Source of the DNA: Sphingorhabdus sp. EL138
GTDB lineage: Bacteria > Pseudomonadota > Alphaproteobacteria > Sphingomonadales > Sphingomonadaceae
Reading direction: 5' to 3'
NCBI RefSeq assembly: GCF_900258045.1
Contig: NZ_OGVD01000001.1
Coordinates: 477,001-541,000, forward strand
Length of the DNA stretch: 64,000 nucleotides
Made by a program: the position numbers and the translations under genes. Positions within the stretch are counted from its first letter, which is position 1; the number at the start of each line of letters is the position of its first letter. The notes under the pieces are model-generated. The model ran no database searches, had not been told where the DNA came from, and worked only from the letters and a program-made list of their open reading frames with translations. Shown piece by piece: positions 7,848 to 15,633 of the stretch.

Positions 7848-8812
7848 TATCAGCATTCCTATTGTCACTGCAGCCAATACCGGCAGATTGCACCGAAGAA
7901 CGGGCCGCAGTCGCCGAAATGGCAGAGGCGATCGACCGCAAATATGTTCTTGCCGATGTTGCAACCCGCTCGGCCGCCGCAGTCAGGAAAAAACTGCACG
8001 AAGGCACTTTCTATCAACATTGTACCGATAGCGAGGCCTTTGCAAAGCACATGACCAAACAATTGCGCGCTATTCTAAACGACGGCCATGTCTTCGTTGA
8101 ATATGCTCCGAATTCCTCTCAGGCCGGAGAAGATGACTGGCTGGAAGAATGGAGAGATGGTGCACCGGCCAGAGGATTTGGTGTCAAACAGGTAGAGCGG
8201 TTAAAAGGTAATATTTCCTATCTTCACCTGACTGATTTCTATGAGTTTTCAACGGCCGAAAAAGCAATAACGGCTGCCTTTGAACTGGTGAGCAGCAGCG
8301 ATGGCCTGATACTCGATCTGCGCAACAATCCCGGCGGATCTCCGGAAACCGAATGGCCCGTACAATGGACCTTTATGGCACCGGGTTCGACAATGCCGCT
8401 GCACCGCGAAACCCGCCATGGTAAAAAGCCGGATACGAAAGAACCGGCTCTGCAATGGCCGCGATACGGAGCCGAACGGCCGCTCGCCATCATTGTCGAT
8501 AAAAGCACATTTTCCGCACCAGAGGCCGTTGCCTATTCGCTGCAGGCACAGGGACGAGCGATTGTCTTTGGCTCTCCAAGCGGCGGCGGAGCGCATATGC
8601 TGGGCGATGCTGTGCCCCTAACCGGTGGCTGGCATATCGTGATCCCGGAAACCAGGCCCTATAGTCCCCATACCGGCGGAAATTGGGAGGGGACCGGAGT
8701 GACTCCCGATATCGAAACAACAAAGGAAGATGCTGTCGATACCACACAAAAATGGATTGCAAGGAAGCTGGAATCAAAAAGGGCGGCTTCCAAAACGGAA
8801 ACCGCCCCTTGA
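7844..8812 (+). CDS. S41-family (tail-specific protease-like) peptidase
   Basis: 322 residues. The N-terminal part (DCTEERAAVAEMAEAIDRKYV) is the helical segment seen in IRBP/tricorn-core-like S41 proteins. The core contains ISYLHLTDF and LILDLRNNPGGS, the standard strands before the nucleophile, then Ser224 in STFSAPEA. No PDZ domain is evident between the helical part and the core, unlike Ctp proteases. A short hydrophobic N-terminus could be a weak signal peptide. Coupled to the MarR gene by ATGA. The last codons form a GC-rich hairpin that serves as the terminator of rplL on the other strand, so the C-terminal sequence is constrained by an RNA signal. Confidence 0.85.
   Translation: MISAFLLSLQPIPADCTEERAAVAEMAEAIDRKYVLADVATRSAAAVRKKLHEGTFYQHCTDSEAFAKHMTKQLRAILNDGHVFVEYAPNSSQAGEDDWLEEWRDGAPARGFGVKQVERLKGNISYLHLTDFYEFSTAEKAITAAFELVSSSDGLILDLRNNPGGSPETEWPVQWTFMAPGSTMPLHRETRHGKKPDTKEPALQWPRYGAERPLAIIVDKSTFSAPEAVAYSLQAQGRAIVFGSPSGGGAHMLGDAVPLTGGWHIVIPETRPYSPHTGGNWEGTGVTPDIETTKEDAVDTTQKWIARKLESKRAASKTETAP
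8776..8807 (-). terminator. Intrinsic terminator of rplJL
   Basis: Read on the minus strand, GGGCGG-T-TTCC, a five-base loop, GGAA-G-CCGCCC and then TTTTT (8780-8776): an 11-bp stem with one mismatch followed by a U-run. It lies 45 bases after the rplL stop. On the plus strand the same hairpin falls within the last codons of the S41 peptidase gene and has only a weak T-tract. Confidence 0.88.
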
Positions 8813-8851
8813 TCTTGTCAATAAGCCGTTCGGCTTATTTCGGTGAACCTA

Positions 8852-9226
8852 TTACTTGAGTTCAACCGTACCGCCAGCTGCTTCGATCTTGGATTTGATC
8901 TCTTCAGCTTCTGCTTTGTTAACGCCTTCCTTGATTGGCTTAGGCGCGCCTTCGACCAAGGCTTTCGCGTCGGTCAGGCCAAGAGCGGTGATCGCACGAA
9001 CTTCTTTAATCACCTGGATTTTCTTGCCGCCGTCGCCGGTCAGAACGACGTCAAACTCGTCTTTCTCTTCAGCAGCCGCTTCGCCGCCACCAGCAGCTGG
9101 GCCGGCAACTGCAACAGCAGCTGCAGCAGATACGCCCCACTCTTCTTCCAGGGCTTTGGACAGTTCAGCCGCTTCCATAACGGTCAGTTTCGATAGTTCT
9201 TCAACCAATTTAGCAATATCAGCCAT
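8852..9226 (-). CDS. rplL: 50S ribosomal protein L7/L12
   Basis: 124 residues, the normal length. The N-terminal dimerisation domain ([19 protein letters not shown]) is followed by the Ala/Gly-rich flexible hinge (about 33-52) and the C-terminal factor-binding domain with [20 protein letters not shown] and the ending AGGTVELK. It forms the ribosomal stalk with L10 and recruits elongation factors. It follows rplJ by 43 bases and ends at a strong terminator. rpoB is not downstream, unlike the common bacterial order. Confidence 0.99.
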   Translation of the reverse strand: MADIAKLVEELSKLTVMEAAELSKALEEEWGVSAAAAVAVAGPAAGGGEAAAEEKDEFDVVLTGDGGKKIQVIKEVRAITALGLTDAKALVEGAPKPIKEGVNKAEAEEIKSKIEAAGGTVELK

Positions 9227-9269
9227 TTTTAATATACTCCAAATTTCTAATCAATTATTTCGGAAAAAA

Positions 9270-9782
9270 TTATTCACCCGAAGCGGCATAAGCGCCGACT
9301 ACGCGTGCAAGGGCTCCAGCTGGTTCTTTGACAACCCGCGCGATTTTCGTTTGTGGTGCAACAAGCAGACCAACAATCGTACCGCGAAGTTCATCAAGAG
9401 AAGGCATGGAGGCCAGAGATTTAACGCCAGCTTCGTCCAGAAGGGTGTCACCCATTGCACCGCCAACGATTTCCAGTTTATCGTTAGACTTTGCAAATTC
9501 GACTGCGATTTTCGCAGCCGCCACCGGATCATCCGATGTGGCAAGAGCGACCGGGCCGGACAGCATATCTGCTATCGGGGCATAGTCGGTTCCTTCCAGA
9601 GCGCGTTTGGCAAGGCGGTTTTTTGAGACTTTGAAGCCTGCACCAGCTTCACGCATCTTTCCGCGGAGATCCGTGGACTCTGCCACGGTAAGACCCAGAT
9701 TGCGTGTCACCACAACAACCCCGGCTTCCTTGAAAGTCGCGTTCAGCGCAGCAACGGCTTCGGTCTTTTGACCACGATCCAT
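9270..9782 (-). CDS. rplJ: 50S ribosomal protein L10
   Basis: 170 residues starting MDRGQKTEAVAALN. ATG at 9782 has GGAG six bases upstream and agrees with the alphaproteobacterial N-terminus; a longer reading to 9821 is not supported. It has the L10 features VSKNRLAKRAL and, near the end, APQTKIARVVKEPAGALARVV. It anchors L7/L12 dimers to 23S rRNA. In many bacteria L10 or L10-L12 also represses its own mRNA through the leader. rplK and rplA, usual upstream neighbours, are absent here. Confidence 0.99.
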   Translation of the reverse strand: MDRGQKTEAVAALNATFKEAGVVVVTRNLGLTVAESTDLRGKMREAGAGFKVSKNRLAKRALEGTDYAPIADMLSGPVALATSDDPVAAAKIAVEFAKSNDKLEIVGGAMGDTLLDEAGVKSLASMPSLDELRGTIVGLLVAPQTKIARVVKEPAGALARVVGAYAASGE

Positions 9783-10509
9783 ATTTTGCTCCTTCACGTG
9801 GATTGCGTTTTTGAAGCACAATCCGCTTTCTTAAATACCATCATTCCAGCACAAACCGGTATGACGAGCGAAAGAAATGATCGAAACCATTCCTATATTA
9901 TCCGAAGGGGGGTTTTGGTTGCTTGATCGCGCCAGAAAACGCTGATTGCAAACCCGTGAGTGTCCTCACGAAAAAACTGATCCCCGTCTAGGCTGGAAAT
10001 TAAGAGAGGCAAATTCCCCTCACCGGCTGTCTCGGACGGAAATTGTGATTCTTTGCAGAACCGCAATTTGTGGAGAGCGCTCTAGCGTGATGGGCGAATA
10101 TGTCAACAAGGAAGCAAAAGAAATGGTGCGAAGTGCAGTCCTTCGAGAACGGGTCTCAGGTGTGATTTTCCCTGTTCTATGGGAACTTACAGGGAAATTT
10201 CGGTATTTTCGACGGATTCCGCCATTCTCGGCTAACCGAACGCCAGTATTTCTGCGCGATACAGGTAAGAATTCCCTAAACTAAAGAACAGGGAAAAGCT
10301 AGTCACCCTCACATCTTGGCGGAGATCACTGGACTGATGGAACTGTAGCTATGTTAGTCGAAACGCGACTTCTCACTCTCTTTCAGCAATGACTGCTTTA
10401 TCCCGAAAACGGACATTCGACGTCATTGATAAACCAGTCAGGCAATTCGATGTTCCCTGAAATTCGCCGCGATTGATTTTTGGCCATCAAGTGCACTTTT
10501 CCGTCCTTG
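9783..10509. other. Long intergenic region: rplJ leader plus a repeat-like element
   Basis: About 730 bases between the divergent rplJ and TonB-receptor genes. The part nearest rplJ should hold its promoter and an L10-binding leader; a TAATAT (minus strand, 9900-9895) is a possible -10, but I could not identify a good -35 or draw a confident leader fold. AAATTGTG (10040-10047) and CGCAATTT (10062-10069) form an imperfect hairpin. A distinct element with perfect inverted ends occupies 10166-10297. An open frame over 9946-10284 lacks good coding signals and is not called. Confidence 0.55.
10166..10297. repeat. 132-bp element bounded by perfect 12-bp inverted repeats
   Basis: TTTTCCCTGTTC (10166-10177) and GAACAGGGAAAA (10286-10297) are exact reverse complements. 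A second CAGGGAA and a TTCCCT lie inside, so the ends may fold into a branched structure. I see no flanking target duplication and no transposase. The inside resembles, from memory, a short repeat seen in other alphaproteobacterial intergenic regions; this needs a search. It could be a MITE-like or palindromic intergenic repeat. Confidence 0.55.
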
Positions 10510-10538
10510 TTGACAGACTCAATATATCGGCACTATAT
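10510..10538 (+). promoter_or_regulatory. Promoter of the TonB-receptor gene
   Basis: TTGACA at 10510-10515 and CTATAT at 10533-10538 are separated by 17 bases, a sigma-70-like arrangement. The -10 lies inside the palindrome at 10528-10544, so a repressor bound there would block RNA polymerase. Confidence 0.6.
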
Positions 10539-10544
10539 GTGCCA
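10528..10544. promoter_or_regulatory. Operator copy 1 (TonB receptor, distal)
   Basis: CGGCACTATATGTGCCA. It has the shared half-site architecture TGRCAY-N5-RTGYCA with one mismatch in the left half. It covers the predicted -10. Confidence 0.65.
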
Positions 10545-10552
10545 ACTAGATA

Positions 10553-10569
10553 TGGCACTTTAGATGCCA
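10553..10569. promoter_or_regulatory. Operator copy 2 (TonB receptor, proximal)
   Basis: TGGCACTTTAGATGCCA, a full match to TGRCAY-N5-RTGYCA extended to arms ATGGCA/TGCCAT. It lies between the predicted promoter and the ribosome site, 26 bases before the ATG. Confidence 0.68.
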
Positions 10570-10595
10570 TAAGATGATTGTTGGGAGAAGAAGCC

Positions 10596-13112
10596 ATGAA
10601 ATTTGCAAGGAAACTGGTGATTGCCGGACTGTGCAGCACTGCAATGACGATGCCCGCAACCGCACAGGAGCAGGACGGTGCGGAAACAGATGACGGCAAC
10701 ATCATTATCGTGACGGCCACACGCCGGGCGCAGGATGTGCAGGATATTCCGATCGCGGTGACCGCAGTGGGTTCGGCGCAGCTCGATGCTCAGGGAGTTG
10801 TCGACGTCACCGACCTGGGCAGTGTCGCGCCCAGCTTCAATGTTTCGCAAGCGCAGGCTGCTTCCAATGGGGTCGTGCTGCGCATTCGCGGTGTTGGCAC
10901 CACGTCCAACAATATCGGGTTCGAAAGTGCGGTGGGCGTTTTCATTGATGGAGCCTACCAATCACGCCCCGGAGTGGCGCTGTCAGAGTTTGTCGATGTG
11001 GAACGCGTCGAAGTGCTCCGCGGACCGCAAGGAACGCTGTTTGGCCGGAACACTTCGGCTGGCGCGCTCAATGTCATCAATCGCCGCCCTGATCTGGATG
11101 AATTTGGCGGTTTTGCAAATGCTGGATATGGCAATTTTGATCAGTTCAACCTGCAAGGCGCGATTAATGTGCCGTTGGTTCAAGACTCGCTAGCTTTGCG
11201 CCTGACCGGTGCCTATCGCAAGCGCGACGGCTTCATCACAGTCCTCGACGGGAACGGCGCAGAGATCGACGAGACAAACGATGTCGACCGTTATCTGGTG
11301 CGCGGGCAGTTAGGTTTTGCAACCGACGGCGGCATCGAAGGCCGCCTTATTGCAGACTACTCCAAAGACACGAGCTCCTGCTGCGGAGCAGTCGAGCTGT
11401 TGCGTTCCCCGATTGAAAGCGCCGGCCTGTTTAACCTTGTCGGGCTGGGGCCGCGTGGCGGGATGTCATCGCCGGTTGTGGCAAATAATCCATCCGATCA
11501 ATCAACTGCGCAGCAGGCGCTCGACAATCGCATTGTTACTTTAAACCGCGCACCAACGGCAGATGTCGAGAATTGGGGCATTACCGGCGAGATTGAGGTA
11601 CCCATCAGCGACAATGTGGATCTGATTTACATCGGATCATATCGTGAATATGAAGCGAATGAGTCTTTTGACTCAGACTTTTCCGGACTCGATGTTTTCG
11701 AGGTCGTCAACAACACTACCACGATCGACACGATGACTCATGAGCTGCGATTGCAGGGCGATGCCTTAGGCGGCCGGCTCGACTGGTTGATTGGTGCGTT
11801 CTATTCGGACGAAGACATTCTGAGCAGCCCGGTCCTGGCGCTGGGACAGGACTACGGTGAGCTTGTCGGTGCAACCTTATTCGGCCCTACTGGCGGCATG
11901 TTCGGTGCCAATCCGCTCACGGTACTGTCTGGTGGTTTCGACCCGTCGACGACGATAACGAACAATTTGTTCGGCCAGTCCAGCGAGAGTTTCTCGGTCT
12001 TCACTCATAATGTCTTTGCTGTGACTGACCGGCTCGATCTGACCCTTGGTCTCAGATACTCTGATGAAACGAAGGACGGGTTCTTTGCGCAGCCATCGAA
12101 TACCAATCCGGTTTGTTCGTCGCTTGCCGCCCGAGCTGCGGCCGGAGCGATTCCTCCAGCCTTGGTAGGACCAGTCATCGGTTTGGGCTGCTTCCCTCTC
12201 ACGGCACCGGCGGATTTGCCGCAATCGGTGGCCCTGCCGTTGCCGCAGACCTTCAATACCGCCTTTAAGGATGACGAGCTGATCTATACAGCCAAGCTTG
12301 GCTATGAATTCGACAATGTGAATCTCTACGCCAGTTACACACATGGCTATAAGTCCGGTGGCATCAACCTTGATGCGACAGCCGGGGTAAACGCTTCCAA
12401 CCCGACATTCGCCTCTGAAGAAGTGGACGCCTATGAGATCGGTCTGAAAGGCCGTTTCCTCAATGGCGACATCACCGCCAACCTCGCAGTCTTCCATCAG
12501 GATTTCAGCGATTTTCAGGTTCTCGAGTTCACCGGAACGCAGTTTCAGAGCTTCAACGTGCCCAAGGTGAAGAGTACGGGCATTGAACTGGAGGCGGTCC
12601 TGCGGCCTACCGACGGGCTCACGATCAACACATCATTGGCCTATACCGATGCGCGTTATCCCAATGACTGTGCTCCGGATACGGCGGCGCTGTCGATCCG
12701 CAATCTGTGCGGGTTCAGCCTGACCAATGCGCCTGATATCGTCGCCATTGTCGGGGCGAATTACGATATACCGCTCACCGGTTCGGTCGACCTGTTCCTC
12801 AATGGTCAGATCCGCACAGTCAGCGACAGCCGGACGTCCACACAGGGCCGCACAGTACCCACCACGGCAGCGGCGCTGGGAACGACATCGCTACTGCCAT
12901 TCGACGTTCAGGATGGTTACACGACAATCAACCTGCGGGTCGGAATCAAGCAAGCCGAGGGTGGCTGGGCGATTGAGGCATGGGCGACCAATCTCACCAA
13001 CGAGATTGCGCGCGGCGTTACCTTCAACACTGCGCTCCGCAGCGGATCGCGGTCCGCCTTCATATCTCAGGAGCCGCGCATGTATGGCGTCACTCTTCGA
13101 GGCGAGTTCTAG
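10596..13112 (+). CDS. TonB-dependent outer-membrane receptor
   Basis: 838 residues with a signal peptide (cut near TAQ-EQ), a TonB box-like IIVTATRR, a plug domain (IRGVGTTSNNIG, VEVLRGPQGTLFGRNTSAGALNV) and a long beta-barrel ending in the C-terminal phenylalanine of LRGEF. This is the TonB-energised type that sphingomonads use for uptake of hydrophobic, sugar or natural-product substrates. The start at 10596 follows GGGAGAAG (10583-10590). It has its own promoter with two copies of the shared 17-bp operator and its own terminator, so it is a single-gene unit, probably co-regulated with the dehalogenase and sulfatase units downstream. The substrate is unknown. Confidence 0.96.
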   Translation: MKFARKLVIAGLCSTAMTMPATAQEQDGAETDDGNIIIVTATRRAQDVQDIPIAVTAVGSAQLDAQGVVDVTDLGSVAPSFNVSQAQAASNGVVLRIRGVGTTSNNIGFESAVGVFIDGAYQSRPGVALSEFVDVERVEVLRGPQGTLFGRNTSAGALNVINRRPDLDEFGGFANAGYGNFDQFNLQGAINVPLVQDSLALRLTGAYRKRDGFITVLDGNGAEIDETNDVDRYLVRGQLGFATDGGIEGRLIADYSKDTSSCCGAVELLRSPIESAGLFNLVGLGPRGGMSSPVVANNPSDQSTAQQALDNRIVTLNRAPTADVENWGITGEIEVPISDNVDLIYIGSYREYEANESFDSDFSGLDVFEVVNNTTTIDTMTHELRLQGDALGGRLDWLIGAFYSDEDILSSPVLALGQDYGELVGATLFGPTGGMFGANPLTVLSGGFDPSTTITNNLFGQSSESFSVFTHNVFAVTDRLDLTLGLRYSDETKDGFFAQPSNTNPVCSSLAARAAAGAIPPALVGPVIGLGCFPLTAPADLPQSVALPLPQTFNTAFKDDELIYTAKLGYEFDNVNLYASYTHGYKSGGINLDATAGVNASNPTFASEEVDAYEIGLKGRFLNGDITANLAVFHQDFSDFQVLEFTGTQFQSFNVPKVKSTGIELEAVLRPTDGLTINTSLAYTDARYPNDCAPDTAALSIRNLCGFSLTNAPDIVAIVGANYDIPLTGSVDLFLNGQIRTVSDSRTSTQGRTVPTTAAALGTTSLLPFDVQDGYTTINLRVGIKQAEGGWAIEAWATNLTNEIARGVTFNTALRSGSRSAFISQEPRMYGVTLRGEF

Positions 13113-13143
13113 GTTTTGATCCTTCTCTCCCGTTGGATCACAA

Positions 13144-13181
13144 GAGGCAGGCAGCTTGGGGAGTTGCCTGCCTCATTTTTT
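13144..13181 (+). terminator. Intrinsic terminator after the TonB receptor
   Basis: Perfect 10-bp stem GAGGCAGGCA (13144-13153) / TGCCTGCCTC (13165-13174) with an 11-base loop, then A and six T (13176-13181). It lies 31 bases after the receptor stop. Confidence 0.93.
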
Positions 13182-13306
13182 CGAGCAGGAGGCGCATGCT
13201 TCCTTTGCTCGTTTGGCGCCCGGACCACAGTCTCTTTTCCTATGGGATATCGGGATGGCAAGTTTTGATATAGGAACAGGTTTGTGGGGAGGTTAAAAGG
13301 AAGATC

Positions 13307-14986
13307 ATGAAATACTGGAAGAAAATAACCCTCGTCTTGCTAATCACCCTGATTGGCCTTGGCGTGATCGGCTATCTCAACCGCACATCGCTAATGCTCG
13401 CATATATAAAAAACTTTACGCATCCCAAGGTTGCCGCCAACCGGCCAATTAAATGGGCGCAAGGTCCGAAAACCGTATCCCTATCCTCCTCGGAACGCCC
13501 TCCCAACATTATCTTCATTCTCGCCGATGACCTTGGCATCAATGACATTTCCACCTTTGGCGGCGGGGTCGCCGGTGGCCGCGTACCTACGCCCCATATC
13601 GACAGGCTTGCTGCCGATGGTGCGATTTTCAGTCAGGCCTATGCCGGCAATGCCACCTGCGCACCATCTCGCGCAATGCTGATGACGGGCCGCTATCCAA
13701 CGCGTACGGGCTTTGAGTTTACACCCACTCCGCCGGGCATGGGGCGCATGGTGAGTGCGATCAGCGGCGAAATGGACAGCGGATTGCCTCCTCCCGAATA
13801 TAATCAAGCTGCTGACAATGCGGTTCCCTATGAAGGTATGGGGCTGCCGGGGAGCGAGATCACCATCGCCGAGCTGCTAAAAGAACAGGGCTATCACACC
13901 GCCCATATCGGCAAATGGCATCTGGGCAGAAACGCGGAAATGAATCCGCTGGCACAGGGGTTTGACGAAAGCTTGCTGATGGCCAGTGGACTGTTTCTGG
14001 AGGAAGGTGATCCAGACGGGGTTGAAGCAAAACTAGACTTTGACCCGATCGACAAATTCCTGTGGGCAGGCATGCAATATGCGGCTTCCTTTCACAATGA
14101 TGGTTTTGATGATGCGGATCGGTTCAAACCCGGCGGTTACCTGACCGACTGGTGGACGGACGAATCTCTTAAAGTCATCGAAGCGAACAAGAACCGGCCG
14201 TTCTTCCTGTATCTGGCGCATTGGGGTGTGCACACGCCGCTGCAGGCAACAAAGGCGGACTATGAAGCGGTTGGTAATATCAAACCGCATCGGCTGCGTG
14301 TCTATGCCGCCATGGTTCGGTCACTCGATCGCAGCGTTGGCCGGATCATGGAGAAACTGGAAGAAGAAGGCTTGGCGGACAACACCATCATAGTCTTTTC
14401 GAGCGATAATGGCGGAGCGGGCTATATTGGTCTGCCAGAGGTCAATGCGCCCTATCGCGGTTGGAAAATCACGCTCTTTGAAGGCGGCATTCGGGCACCC
14501 ATGTTTATCAAATGGCCCAACCGGATTAAGCCGGGCACCCGCGTGGATACGCCGGTGGCGCATATCGACGTGATGCCGACACTGGCGGCGGCCGGTGGTG
14601 CGACCCTGCCAGACAGCGTAGTCATTGACGGAAAAAACATGCTCCCCGCCGCAACCGGGACCGGAACCATCTCTCGGCCCAATGATGCGATATTCTGGCA
14701 AAGCGGTTATTATCAGGTGGTGCGCGCCGGGAACTGGAAGCTGCAGGTGAATGGAAAGCAGGAGAAAAACTGGCTTTTCAACCTGGCCAATGATCCGACG
14801 GAACAGAATAACCTAGCGGAGAAGAACCCTGCCAAACTGGCTGAACTGAAACAGCTGCTCGCCGATCATCACAAGGGTCGCAAGCCGCCGCTCTATGCCT
14901 ATAATCTGGAAAACCCGATAGCGATTGACAAAACCCGCGCCGAAAAAGCCGAGGCGAGTGATGAATATATCTTCTGGCCGAATTAG
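13307..14986 (+). CDS. Sulfatase (arylsulfatase-type), membrane-anchored
   Basis: 559 residues. One N-terminal helix (about 5-25) directs it to the periplasmic face as a signal anchor or uncleaved signal. Metal-binding DDLGINDISTFGG is followed by the CxPSR signature NATCAPSR, with Cys118 the residue converted to formylglycine. HIGKWHLG and SSDNGG supply further active-site residues. It would hydrolyse a sulfate ester; the substrate is unknown. GGAAG precedes the ATG. No copy of the shared operator was found in front of it. The gene for its probable activator (formylglycine-generating enzyme) is 2.7 kb downstream. It is followed by a frameshifted gene and the tandem DSBA-fold gene on the same strand. 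Confidence 0.95.
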   Translation: MKYWKKITLVLLITLIGLGVIGYLNRTSLMLAYIKNFTHPKVAANRPIKWAQGPKTVSLSSSERPPNIIFILADDLGINDISTFGGGVAGGRVPTPHIDRLAADGAIFSQAYAGNATCAPSRAMLMTGRYPTRTGFEFTPTPPGMGRMVSAISGEMDSGLPPPEYNQAADNAVPYEGMGLPGSEITIAELLKEQGYHTAHIGKWHLGRNAEMNPLAQGFDESLLMASGLFLEEGDPDGVEAKLDFDPIDKFLWAGMQYAASFHNDGFDDADRFKPGGYLTDWWTDESLKVIEANKNRPFFLYLAHWGVHTPLQATKADYEAVGNIKPHRLRVYAAMVRSLDRSVGRIMEKLEEEGLADNTIIVFSSDNGGAGYIGLPEVNAPYRGWKITLFEGGIRAPMFIKWPNRIKPGTRVDTPVAHIDVMPTLAAAGGATLPDSVVIDGKNMLPAATGTGTISRPNDAIFWQSGYYQVVRAGNWKLQVNGKQEKNWLFNLANDPTEQNNLAEKNPAKLAELKQLLADHHKGRKPPLYAYNLENPIAIDKTRAEKAEASDEYIFWPN

Positions 14987-14995
14987 AAAGGCGCT

Positions 14996-15633
14996 GTGGT
15001 GAAATTCAAAACTATCTGGGTGGTATTGCTAGGAATACTCTATGCTTCATTCTGGATCTGGTATGGCGGCAATGGCGACCCGATTTCGCAGACCGAGGGC
15101 GAAAAGATGCTGGCGCAGGTTGAGAGCTACATGGTATCAAATTTGAAGACACGCCCGAGGGCAGCATGAGCCGCAATCTTCTCGCGATGCTCCCCAATGA
15201 TGACGGCAAGGAATTTTATGCGGTCAATCTCGAAACCCGCGCCAAAGGCCCGGAAGCGGAAGAAGCCGAAGCCCGCTATGGCGAGATCGTGATTCCCCTA
15301 TTGCTCAAACGCGGTGGCCATCCGGTATTTATCAGCGAGCGTGCGGGATTGATGCTGGGCAAATATGGCGAGCGGGTCGACCGGGTCGCGGTGGTGCGGT
15401 ACCGTTCCTTGCGGGACCTGCTTGATATGATTGGTGGCGAGCGGATGGTCGAGGGGAACAAGTTCAAGACCGCATCGCTGGCCCATACGGAGGTGTTCAT
15501 CACGCGGCCGACAATTACTTTTGTACAGGTGCGCCTGATGTTGGGAATGCTTTTTCTGATCCTCGCTATTGTCGGGTGGAAGCTGATCGGCTGGCTACAA
15601 AACAGGAAGCGTAACACCGATGCTGGAGCCTGA
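14996..15633 (+). pseudogene. Membrane protein gene broken by a one-base frameshift
   Basis: The first reading frame (GTG at 14996 or 14999) gives KFKTIWVVLLGILYASFWIW, a membrane helix, and stops at 15169. The second (15166-15633) starts MSRNLLAMLPNDDG and ends with another helix and RNTDAGA. Translating the second frame upstream of its ATG gives GIKFEDTPEGS, which continues naturally from the first frame. One missing base next to 15130 (TAC-ATG instead of TAC-TAT-GG) explains the break. Restored, it would be about 212 residues with N- and C-terminal helices around a soluble domain. It is a recent mutation, a sequencing error, or two proteins coupled by ATGA. I do not know a function. Confidence 0.75.

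Noticed and set aside
9946-10284. 112-residue open frame in the rplJ-TonB gap
   Set aside because: It starts without a ribosome site, has unusual composition and runs across the inverted-repeat element; it looks like a chance frame in repeat DNA.
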